A DNA stretch of 18,576 nucleotides from JAOUEE01 sp051011595 (GTDB taxonomy: Bacteria > Actinomycetota > Acidimicrobiia > Acidimicrobiales > SHLQ01), in contig JBPCTQ010000028.1 of the NCBI GenBank assembly GCA_051011595.1, forward strand, positions 1 to 18,576, in the 5' to 3' direction. Below, in pieces: positions 1 through 6,086 of this stretch. A model generated the notes under the pieces. It was not told the origin of the DNA, searched no databases, and saw only the letters and a list, made by a program, of their open reading frames with translations. Position 1 is the stretch's first letter. Each line of letters starts with the position of its first letter. Made by a program: the position numbers and the translations under genes.

Positions 1-72
1 GATCCAGCCCATGGGTGCCTGCACGATGGGTATCTCGACACCCAACATCTCGGTGACGCGGTTGGAGAACAT
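1..72 (-). CDS. Nitronate monooxygenase-like flavin oxidoreductase, N-terminal fragment
   Basis: Only the first 24 codons are inside the window; the rest lies beyond base 1. The frame starts at an ATG at 72-70 and stays open to the edge. The visible peptide includes LGVEIPIVQAPM. This is the hallmark opening of the nitronate monooxygenase / 2-nitropropane dioxygenase family (FMN-dependent TIM barrel), in which the first strand ends in a P-I-xQ-APM motif. Family members oxidise alkyl nitronates; some homologues are enoyl reductases of fatty-acid synthesis (FabK type), so the substrate cannot be assigned. The gene follows glutamate dehydrogenase 1 by 28 bases on the same strand. It also has its own TATGGT box 6 bases before the ATG, so it may be transcribed separately. 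The family call is fairly firm for so short a piece because the motif is so characteristic. Confidence 0.7.
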   Translation of the reverse strand, partial: MFSNRVTEMLGVEIPIVQAPMGWI

Positions 73-78
73 GGGCCG

Positions 79-84
79 ACCATA
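79..84 (-). promoter_or_regulatory. Candidate -10 box for a leaderless transcript of the nitronate monooxygenase-like gene
   Basis: Read on the minus strand, TATGGT matches the TANNNT -10 pattern and is followed after 6 bases by the ATG at 72. This spacing would put the transcription start on or next to the start codon. No convincing -35 element is visible 17 bases upstream, and no Shine-Dalgarno sequence precedes the ATG. Confidence 0.35.
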
Positions 85-100
85 GGCCGGGGGGTGTGTC

Positions 101-1354
101 CTAGGGCCAGATGCCCCGTTGGTCGTAGACGTTGGCCAGCCGTTCGAGCGCCACGATGTAGGCCGCCTCCCGGCGGGTGCACCCACGGTTGGCCATGGTG
201 TGTTCGACCTGATCGCAGGCCTGCCACAGTTGCTCACGCAGGCGGTAGTCGACCTCACTCAGAGGCCACTGCTGGCTCACCTTGTTCTGCACCCACTCGA
301 AGTACGACACGATCACACCGCCGGAGTTGGCCAACAGGTCGGGGATGATCTCCACCCCGCCGTCGAGCAGGCGACGTTCGGCTTCGGGAGTGGTGGGGCC
401 ATTGGCCGCTTCCACCACGATCTGGGCCTTCATCCGTTCGATTCGTTGCAGCGTGACCTGGTTCTCGATGGCTGCCGGCACGATCACATCGACATCGGAG
501 GCGAAGAAGTCGTCGACATCGATGGCGTCGGCGTGGGGGAACCCGGCGACACCGCCGTACTCCGCGGTGTGGCGCCACAACTCTTCAGGGTCGATGTGGG
601 ACCGCTCGGCGATGACAGCGCCGGTGTGATCGGCCACCGTCACCACCTTGGCACCCATGGCAGTGAGCTCGCGGGCGGTGTGCTCACCGACGTTGCCGAA
701 TCCCTGGATGGCGACCCGCACCCCATCGGTGGTTCGATCCTGGCGCTCCAGATGATGGGCCAGACACATGGCGACGCCGGTACCGGTGGCCTTGTCTCGG
801 CCCAGCGATCCGCCGCAGTCGACACTCTTGCCCGTGACCACCCGTTTCACGCTCTGCCGATCGAGACCGTTCACCGAGTTGGCGTAGGTGTCCATCATCC
901 ACACCATCGTCTGGGGCCCGGTACCCAGGTCCGGCGCCGGGATGTCGTGTTCGGGTCCGATGTTGTTGCCGAGGGCGTGGGTGAAACGCCGAACCACCCG
1001 CTCCATCTCGTCGGGGGTGTAGGCCGATTGATCGATGGTGACACCACCCTTGGCCCCGCCGAAGGGCACGTTGACCAGCGCCGTCTTGAACGTCATCCAC
1101 GTCGCCAACGCCTTCACCTCGTCGAGATCGACGTCGGTGCTGAAGCGCATGCCGCCCTTGTACGGCCCCAGCAAGTTGTTGTGTTGGATGCGGTACCCCC
1201 GGAACAGGGTGTACTCGCCGTCGTCGAGTCGTACGGGGAAGTTGACGATGATCTCGTTCTTCGGGGTGCCGAGGATGACCCGGTAGTCGTCACGCAGCCC
1301 CAGCAGGTCGGCGGCACGCTCGAACTGCGCCTTGGCCACCGCGAACAGGCTCAT
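101..1354 (-). CDS. Glutamate dehydrogenase (Glu/Leu/Phe/Val dehydrogenase family), paralogue 1
   Basis: A 417-residue protein, the usual length for hexameric NAD(P)-dependent glutamate dehydrogenases, which interconvert L-glutamate and 2-oxoglutarate plus ammonium in the cytosol. The substrate-domain lysines are at K66 (GPYKGG), K90 (WMTFK) and K102 (GGAKGG), with the 24- and 12-residue spacing of the family. The catalytic-Asp segment IPAPDLGTG follows, then GGSLGR and the dinucleotide-binding GFGNVG. GPYKGG and GGAKGG point to glutamate rather than leucine or valine dehydrogenase. The open frame extends far upstream, but I chose the ATG at 1354 because homology begins there and because it overlaps the stop of the upstream membrane-protein gene by four bases (ATGA). 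That overlap suggests coupled translation. Cofactor choice (NAD or NADP) cannot be read safely. A second paralogue lies at 4765-6072. Confidence 0.93.
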   Translation of the reverse strand: MSLFAVAKAQFERAADLLGLRDDYRVILGTPKNEIIVNFPVRLDDGEYTLFRGYRIQHNNLLGPYKGGMRFSTDVDLDEVKALATWMTFKTALVNVPFGGAKGGVTIDQSAYTPDEMERVVRRFTHALGNNIGPEHDIPAPDLGTGPQTMVWMMDTYANSVNGLDRQSVKRVVTGKSVDCGGSLGRDKATGTGVAMCLAHHLERQDRTTDGVRVAIQGFGNVGEHTARELTAMGAKVVTVADHTGAVIAERSHIDPEELWRHTAEYGGVAGFPHADAIDVDDFFASDVDVIVPAAIENQVTLQRIERMKAQIVVEAANGPTTPEAERRLLDGGVEIIPDLLANSGGVIVSYFEWVQNKVSQQWPLSEVDYRLREQLWQACDQVEHTMANRGCTRREAAYIVALERLANVYDQRGIWP

Positions 1355-1887
1355 AGGTGTTCCTGTCGACCCGTTTCGTCGACCGCTGAATCGTCGCGGC
1401 GTCGGGCGCCGAGGCGAGCGGCCGCGAACCAGATCGTTCCGAAGACCAGGATCGGGCCCCAGAAGTACCAGTCCCAACGGTCTTCGAGCTCGTACGCCAA
1501 CGCCCGTCCGAAGGCCAGGGCCACCAATGTGGTGGCGGCGACCTGACGCCAGGCTCGGTAACGAACCCAACCGAGCTGCTCGGCCACGAACTCCATGGTG
1601 CCCACCACCGACAGGCCCCAGATGAAGATGGTGTCCAGCCGGGCCGGCCAGGGCGGCAATCCGGCCAGGCTGAAGATCACCACAACGAGCGACACCCCGT
1701 AGAGCGTGAGGCAGCGCCGGCACACGTGATGGCGCCCGATTCGTACACACCGATCGAATTGCTCGGGGTGATGGTGGCTCAGCCAGAGACCGCGTCGGGC
1801 CCGTTCCTCGGCGCGTCGTTGGTCCATGGCCTGCACGGCCTCACCGAAACGCGCCTCGAAGTCGTCGGTCGACGGATGGTTGGCCAT
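1351..1887 (-). CDS. Small membrane protein with a His/Cys cluster, DUF2085-like
   Basis: A 178-residue protein with a charged N-terminal stretch, a cluster of potential metal ligands, and about four hydrophobic helices in the second half. The cluster comprises H38-H40, C47, H53-H54, C56 and C59, in the context RHHVCRRCLTLYG. The CxRC-x-LYG segment at the start of the first membrane helix resembles the conserved CARCTGLY-type motif of DUF2085 membrane proteins, whose function is unknown. That assignment is from memory of the motif only. The start at ATG 1887 is preceded by a purine-rich GAAGGGA at a suitable distance. A longer in-frame start at 1980 would overlap the divergent acyl-CoA dehydrogenase start and looks less likely. 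The stop overlaps the glutamate dehydrogenase start by four bases, so the two are probably one operon. No function is assigned. Confidence 0.72.
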   Translation of the reverse strand: MANHPSTDDFEARFGEAVQAMDQRRAEERARRGLWLSHHHPEQFDRCVRIGRHHVCRRCLTLYGVSLVVVIFSLAGLPPWPARLDTIFIWGLSVVGTMEFVAEQLGWVRYRAWRQVAATTLVALAFGRALAYELEDRWDWYFWGPILVFGTIWFAAARLGARRRDDSAVDETGRQEHL

Positions 1888-1964
1888 CGTGGTCCCTTCG
1901 GCGGCGCCCCGGTCGACATGAGCGGTCGGCCCCGCCGGGTACCTCGCAGCCGCGGCCGCTGCCC

Positions 1965-1970
1965 TACCGT
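1965..1970 (+). promoter_or_regulatory. Candidate -10 box for a near-leaderless acyl-CoA dehydrogenase transcript
   Basis: TACCGT matches TANNNT and ends 8 bases before the ATG at 1979. No Shine-Dalgarno sequence separates them, so a transcript starting at or next to the ATG is plausible. The 91-base gap to the divergent gene at 1887 would hold both promoters. No good -35 hexamer is visible. Confidence 0.33.
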
Positions 1971-1978
1971 TGCCGCTC

Positions 1979-3544
1979 ATGAACGACCTGGACCTGGCCC
2001 ACGACATCGTCGACCTGGCCGCTGAGGTGGTGGCCGCCGGCGTCGACGCATTGGCCGACCGAGATCTCGACGAACAACAGATCCTCGCCTACGACGTGTC
2101 CCATGCGGCTTCGGCCGTCGAAGCGTGCCGCAGTGTCCTTCAGTACGGCACACACGGCGACCACGAAGGTGCGCTGGCCTGCGCCTATGTGGCCGATGTC
2201 GTCCACGACCTGGCCACCCGCACCTTCGGTGCCGAGTCCGAGTGGGGTGTCAGGGAGGATGCCCTGGCCACCACACGAGACTTCGTCGGCCGGCATCGCG
2301 GTGCCGACGCACTCGGTCGGTTCGCCAACGACCCTGGCCCGACCCACCTCGACGACGACTTCGCGCTCGTGGCCGAAACCTTTCGCCGCTTCGCCGACGA
2401 GAAGATCGCGCCGCAGGCCGAACACGTACACCGCACCAACGGCGACGTCCCCGAGGAGATCATCACCGGCTTGGCCGAGCTCGGTGCATTCGGCTTGTCG
2501 ATACCCGAGAGCTACGGCGGCTTCGCCGACGGTGGCAGCAACGACTACCTGGGCATGGTGGTGGCCACCGAGGAGCTCAGCCGGGCCTCACTCGGCATCG
2601 GTGGCTCGCTCATGACCCGCCCCGAGATTCTCACTCGGGCCCTCGTGCGGGGCGGCACCGAGGAGCAGAAGCAGCAATGGCTACCGCTGCTGGCCAGCGG
2701 CGAGGTGATGGCCGCAGTGGCGGTCACCGAACCCGACTACGGGTCAGACGTCGCCGGCGTGCGGGTGGGCGCCACCCTCGCCGACGACGGCTGGCACATC
2801 AGCGGCACCAAGACATGGTGCACGTTCGCGGCGCGGGCCGATGTGTTGCTGCTGCTCGCCCGCACCGAACCGGGAACAACCGATCACAAGGGGCTGAGCG
2901 GTTTCGTCGTGCCCAAGGACCGAGGCGATGGTCACGGATTCGTGCTCACCCAGGACCATGGTGGTCGCATGGAAGCCCGCCCGATCGACACCATCGGTTA
3001 TCGGGGTATGCACAGCTACGAAATCGCCTTCGACGACTGGATCGTCCCGGCCGATTGCCAGATCGGGGGCGACGAAGGCCGCGGTCGAGGTTTCTACTTC
3101 CAGATGGAAGGGTTCGAGAACGGTCGGCTCCAGACCGCAGCCCGAGCCGTGGGTGTCATGCAGGCGGCCTACGAAGCGGCCCGCGACTACGCGGCCGAAC
3201 GAGTCGTCTTCGAGCGCCCCATCGCCGAGTATCAGCTCACGCAGGCCAAGCTGGGGCGGATGGCGGTGATGATCCAGGCATCACGGCAGTTCATGTACCG
3301 CGTGGCCGAGCTCATGGCCGACGGCGAAGGCATGCTCGAGGCGTCGATGGTGAAGGCCTATGTGTGCCGGGCCGCGGAATGGGTCACCCGAGAAGCGTTG
3401 CAGATCCACGGCGGCATGGGGTACGCCGAGGAGTACGCCGTGAGCCGCTACTACGTCGACGCCCGGGTGCTCTCCATCTTCGAGGGGGCCGACGAGACGT
3501 TGTGCCTGAAGGTGATCGCCCGACGGCTGCTGGCCGCCCGCTAG
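1979..3544 (+). CDS. Acyl-CoA dehydrogenase with N-terminal extension, (2S)-methylsuccinyl-CoA dehydrogenase-like
   Basis: A 521-residue FAD-dependent acyl-CoA dehydrogenase, about 120 residues longer than the usual 380-400. The extra part is a helical N-terminal domain (about residues 1-115). The core shows the flavin/substrate motif TEPDYGSD (from T250), the segment ARTEPGTTDHKGLS, the C-terminal LQIHGGMGYAEEY and the expected catalytic base Glu502 in IFEGADE. A long N-terminal domain together with the ART-P-TTDH-GLS and IGYRGM-YEI segments is what I recall of (2S)-methylsuccinyl-CoA dehydrogenase (Mcd) of the ethylmalonyl-CoA pathway. No crotonyl-CoA carboxylase or other pathway gene lies nearby, so the substrate stays open. 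The ATG at 1979 is preferred over an upstream TTG at 1970 because a TANNNT box sits just before it. Downstream are a histidine phosphatase (73-base gap) and a MaoC hydratase that could act on similar acyl-CoA substrates. Confidence 0.88.
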   Translation: MNDLDLAHDIVDLAAEVVAAGVDALADRDLDEQQILAYDVSHAASAVEACRSVLQYGTHGDHEGALACAYVADVVHDLATRTFGAESEWGVREDALATTRDFVGRHRGADALGRFANDPGPTHLDDDFALVAETFRRFADEKIAPQAEHVHRTNGDVPEEIITGLAELGAFGLSIPESYGGFADGGSNDYLGMVVATEELSRASLGIGGSLMTRPEILTRALVRGGTEEQKQQWLPLLASGEVMAAVAVTEPDYGSDVAGVRVGATLADDGWHISGTKTWCTFAARADVLLLLARTEPGTTDHKGLSGFVVPKDRGDGHGFVLTQDHGGRMEARPIDTIGYRGMHSYEIAFDDWIVPADCQIGGDEGRGRGFYFQMEGFENGRLQTAARAVGVMQAAYEAARDYAAERVVFERPIAEYQLTQAKLGRMAVMIQASRQFMYRVAELMADGEGMLEASMVKAYVCRAAEWVTREALQIHGGMGYAEEYAVSRYYVDARVLSIFEGADETLCLKVIARRLLAAR

Positions 3545-3617
3545 CAGCCGAGATGCGACAGCTGGCTGCCGATCCACCAACATCTGCCCAACCGTTCGAC
3601 GCGAGGCACTCGAGTAC

Positions 3618-4220
3618 ATGGACCTGATCATCATTCGACACGGAAGGCCCGAACGCGACGAACGGGCCGAAGGCGAAGGATCCGCCGATCCCATGTTGTC
3701 CGACCTGGGGTGGGAACAGGCTCACGCCACCAGCACCTTCCTGGCCGACGAGCAGATCGATCACGTGGTGGCCAGCCCCATGCGTCGGGCCCACGAAACC
3801 GCCCGACCGACTGCCGACCGGCTGACCCTCGACGTCGAGTTGCTGGTCGGTCTCAAAGAAGCCGATCACTACAGCGCCAGCTACGTTCCGGCCGAAGAGC
3901 TCACCCCCGACGATGAGGCCTATCGGGTCTTCGTCGAGGATCCGATGGCACTGTTCGAACCTCATGGTGGTGTCGAGGTGTTCCAGAAGACGGTCGTCGA
4001 TTCCTTCGAGTACCTCATCGACTCCAACCGGGGCCAGCGGGTTGCGGTCTTCTGCCACGGCATGGTGATGGGTGTGTACCTGCGCTCGCTGCTGGGCCAC
4101 GACGACCCCTACCAACTCACCCCCGACTACTGCGGCATCATGCGGGTGAAAGCGTCGTCCACGGGCGTCCGCAGCGTGGCCAGCATGAACGAGACCGCCC
4201 ACGTCCGACATCTGCTCTGA
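3618..4220 (+). CDS. Histidine phosphatase superfamily protein (phosphoglycerate mutase-like)
   Basis: A 200-residue cytosolic protein of the histidine phosphatase fold. The RHG motif sits at residues 7-9 (phospho-accepting H8), followed by the conserved ASPMRRAHETA segment. The second catalytic histidine is H147 in VFCHGMVM. These proteins transfer phosphate through a phosphohistidine. Substrates range from phosphoglycerate to phosphoproteins and cofactor phosphates, so the substrate here is not predictable. Length and motif spacing are normal for broad-specificity phosphatases. The ATG at 3618 has a GAGG about 11 bases upstream and begins directly with the first strand (MDLIIIRHG), which supports this start. 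It lies between two acyl-CoA enzymes on the same strand, but a TANNNT box ahead of the next gene suggests not all three depend on one promoter. Confidence 0.87.
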   Translation: MDLIIIRHGRPERDERAEGEGSADPMLSDLGWEQAHATSTFLADEQIDHVVASPMRRAHETARPTADRLTLDVELLVGLKEADHYSASYVPAEELTPDDEAYRVFVEDPMALFEPHGGVEVFQKTVVDSFEYLIDSNRGQRVAVFCHGMVMGVYLRSLLGHDDPYQLTPDYCGIMRVKASSTGVRSVASMNETAHVRHLL

Positions 4221-4246
4221 CCGGTACGGGCAGCCGCTGCAGCCTC

Positions 4247-4252
4247 TAGGGT
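4247..4252 (+). promoter_or_regulatory. Candidate -10 box of the MaoC hydratase gene
   Basis: TAGGGT matches TANNNT and lies 29 bases before the ATG at 4282. It would give a short leader that carries the GAGGAG ribosome binding site. No clear -35 was found. Confidence 0.3.
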
Positions 4253-4270
4253 GACCGGCGAGATTTCGAC

Positions 4271-4276
4271 GAGGAG
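4271..4276 (+). promoter_or_regulatory. Ribosome binding site of the MaoC hydratase gene
   Basis: GAGGAG, 5 bases before the ATG at 4282. It fixes that start. Confidence 0.6.
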
Positions 4277-4281
4277 CACTC

Positions 4282-4755
4282 ATGAGCAACGCGGCCACCT
4301 ATCACGACGCCCAACAGGCCAAAGCCGGCACCGAAGAAGGGGTCAGCGAATGGTTCGAGGTCACCCAGGAACGCATCAACGACTTCGCCGACGCCACCCT
4401 CGATCATCAGTTCATCCACATCGACGCCGATGCCGCCAAGGCCACCCCCTTCGGGGGCACCATCGCCCACGGCCTGCTCACGTTGTCGCTGCTGGTGCAC
4501 CTCGATGCCACCATCGAACGTGACGACACCGTGCCGGCGGGCATCCTCATGGGCATCAACTACGGCTTCGACAAGGTCCGGTTCCTCACCCCGGTGCCGT
4601 CGGGGGGTCGGGTTCGGCTGCGCAGTGTGATCGGCGGGTCGGTGCTCAAGGGGAGCAACGTCGATACCACCCGATCGATGACCATCGAGTTGGAAGGGTC
4701 CGACAAGCCGGCCATGAGCGCCGACTGGATCACCCGCGCCGTGTTCGACAGCTGA
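4282..4755 (+). CDS. MaoC-family (R)-specific enoyl-CoA hydratase
   Basis: A 157-residue single hotdog-fold protein, the normal size for MaoC-like/PhaJ-type enoyl-CoA hydratases, which add water to trans-2-enoyl-CoA. The catalytic dyad of the hydratase-2 motif is visible as D41 and H46 in DATLDHQFIHID, with the five-residue spacing of the family. The conserved FGGTIAHGLLTLSL follows, where the GxxAHG-type turn contributes to the oxyanion hole. It is a single domain, unlike the double-hotdog mesaconyl-CoA hydratase, so it is not an obvious partner in the ethylmalonyl-CoA route. The start is well supported by GAGGAG five bases upstream. It is on the same strand as the acyl-CoA dehydrogenase at 1979 and could hydrate enoyl-CoA products, though that is inference. 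The stop faces the stop of glutamate dehydrogenase 2 with only 9 bases between them. Confidence 0.9.
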   Translation: MSNAATYHDAQQAKAGTEEGVSEWFEVTQERINDFADATLDHQFIHIDADAAKATPFGGTIAHGLLTLSLLVHLDATIERDDTVPAGILMGINYGFDKVRFLTPVPSGGRVRLRSVIGGSVLKGSNVDTTRSMTIELEGSDKPAMSADWITRAVFDS

Positions 4756-4768
4756 GCCCGCAGCTCAG
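4752..4768. terminator. Short hairpin spanning both stop codons of a convergent gene pair
   Basis: CTGAGC (4752-4757) and GCTCAG (4763-4768) form a perfect 6-base stem with loop CCGCA. The stem contains the TGA of the MaoC gene and, on the other strand, the TGA of glutamate dehydrogenase 2. It could act as a bidirectional terminator, but the stem is short and there is no T run. Two facing TGA codons alone account for part of the symmetry. Confidence 0.28.
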
Positions 4769-6072
4769 GAGCCGGCGTAGTAATCGCTGGTGCCTTTGGC
4801 CTCGACTGCTTCCTCCAGGCGCCGCAGCGCCACCACGTAGGCCGCCGTTCGGTAGCTGAGGCCCTCGGCCTCGGCCAGGTCGAACACCGACGCCGCTTCG
4901 CGGACCATGATCTCCGCCAATCGTTCGTGCACCTGGTCGACCGGCCATTCGTAGCCGGTTCGGTTCTGCACCCACTCGAAGTAGCTCACCGTCACCCCAC
5001 CGGCGTTGGCCAGGATGTCGGGCACCACTCGTACGCCGGCGTTGTCGAGGATCCGGTCGGCCGCCGGTGTGGTGGGACCGTTGGCCACCTCGACCACGGT
5101 GTGTGCCGACACGCTGGCGGCGTTGGCCTCGGTGATCTGATTCTCGAGGGCGGCGGGAACGAGGATGTCGATGTCGTCGAGCCCGATGATGTCGTCGTTC
5201 GTGACCGTCTCGGCGTCGACCGTCTCACCGACCGATCCCTCGTAGTACACCGGCCGCAGCTCGCGAGTCTCGTTCTTGGTGGTGATCAGACTGGGCACAT
5301 CGAAACCCTCGGGCCGGTAGATGCCGCCCCGTGAGTCGCTGGCCGCCACCACCCGGTAGCCGTCTGCGTGAAGCAGGCGGGCCACATGCTGGCCACCGTT
5401 GCCGAAGCCGAGCACCGCAACCTTGACGTCCGCCGGATTCCAGCTGTGCCGTTCCTCGAGCACCTTGATGCAGAGATAGGCACCCCGACCGGTGGCGTCG
5501 TCGCGACCGAGGCTGCCCCCCAGCGCGATCGGTTTCCCGGTGAAGGCTGCCGGCTCGTAGCGGCGGATGATCTTGGCGTACTCGTCGGCCATCCAGCCCA
5601 TCACCATGGCGTTGGTGTAGACGTCGGGCGCAGGAATGTCGGTCTCGGGCCCGATGTGGTCGGCGATACGAGATACGAACGCTCGACTCAATCGTTCGAG
5701 TTCGAGACGAGAGAGCAATTTGGGGTCGACCGCGATGCCACCCTTGCCGCCACCGTAGGGAATACCCACGACCGCACACTTGAGTGTCATCCACAACGCC
5801 AGCGCCTTGACCTCAGAAGCGGTGACCAAGGGGTGATAGCGAATTCCGCCCTTGGTGGGACCCCGGAGGTTGCTGTGACGCACCCGGTACCCCCTGAAGA
5901 CCTGCAGGCTGCCGTCGTCGAGCCGCAGTGGCACCGACACCTCCAGCGACGCCTGCGGGTGGGCGAGGTGATCAACCACTTCGCTGTGCAGATCGGCCAC
6001 CAGCGCCGCCTCGCGCAACCGGTCGACGGCAAGCTCGTAGAGGTCGGGTTCCTCAGGCGGTTCGTGTTGCAT
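4765..6072 (-). CDS. Glutamate dehydrogenase (Glu/Leu/Phe/Val dehydrogenase family), paralogue 2
   Basis: A 435-residue hexameric-type glutamate dehydrogenase that interconverts glutamate and 2-oxoglutarate. The substrate lysines are K74 (GPTKGG), K98 (WMTLK) and K110 (GGGKGG), with the same 24- and 12-residue spacing as paralogue 1. IPAPDVYTN, GGSLGR and the dinucleotide motif GFGNGG follow. It is clearly diverged from paralogue 1 (DVYTN versus DLGTG, and an insertion after the Rossmann strand around VYYEGSVGETVD). The start is ATG 6072 because AGGAG lies 8 bases upstream; an in-frame GTG at 6090 would instead overlap the FHA-gene stop. It is the last gene of the five-gene minus-strand run, 14 bases after the FHA gene. 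This makes it a candidate target of the kinase/FHA pair, by analogy with GarA/OdhI control of glutamate dehydrogenase. Confidence 0.93.
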   Translation of the reverse strand: MQHEPPEEPDLYELAVDRLREAALVADLHSEVVDHLAHPQASLEVSVPLRLDDGSLQVFRGYRVRHSNLRGPTKGGIRYHPLVTASEVKALALWMTLKCAVVGIPYGGGKGGIAVDPKLLSRLELERLSRAFVSRIADHIGPETDIPAPDVYTNAMVMGWMADEYAKIIRRYEPAAFTGKPIALGGSLGRDDATGRGAYLCIKVLEERHSWNPADVKVAVLGFGNGGQHVARLLHADGYRVVAASDSRGGIYRPEGFDVPSLITTKNETRELRPVYYEGSVGETVDAETVTNDDIIGLDDIDILVPAALENQITEANAASVSAHTVVEVANGPTTPAADRILDNAGVRVVPDILANAGGVTVSYFEWVQNRTGYEWPVDQVHERLAEIMVREAASVFDLAEAEGLSYRTAAYVVALRRLEEAVEAKGTSDYYAGS

Positions 6073-6080
6073 CCGGAAGG

Positions 6081-6085
6081 CTCCT
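6081..6085 (-). promoter_or_regulatory. Ribosome binding site of glutamate dehydrogenase 2
   Basis: AGGAG on the minus strand, 8 bases before the ATG at 6072. It decides between that ATG and the upstream in-frame GTG at 6090. It lies in the 14-base gap after the FHA-gene stop. Confidence 0.6.
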
Positions 6086-6086
6086 G

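Noticed and set aside
119..1546. A 475-codon plus-strand open frame across glutamate dehydrogenase 1
   Set aside because: It is the antisense of a clear glutamate dehydrogenase; long antisense frames are expected in high-GC DNA and its translation is low-complexity with no family motif.
1355..1750. Glutamate dehydrogenase 1 starting near 1750 with a 132-residue extension
   Set aside because: The extension is out-of-frame shadow of the membrane-protein gene; homology begins at the ATG at 1354.
1978..1981. Overlapping back-to-back ATG codons (CATG) suggesting divergent genes that share start bases
   Set aside because: The minus-strand ATG at 1980 is in frame with the small membrane protein, but the ATG at 1887 has a better ribosome binding site and the extra residues look like random coding.
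3544..3569. GCAGCC...GGCTGC inverted repeat after the acyl-CoA dehydrogenase as a terminator
   Set aside because: The stem is only 6 bases with a 14-base loop and no T run; at this GC content such repeats arise by chance.
2125..3627. A 500-codon alternative frame over the acyl-CoA dehydrogenase
   Set aside because: The translation is Arg-rich and featureless, while the real frame has full acyl-CoA dehydrogenase motifs.
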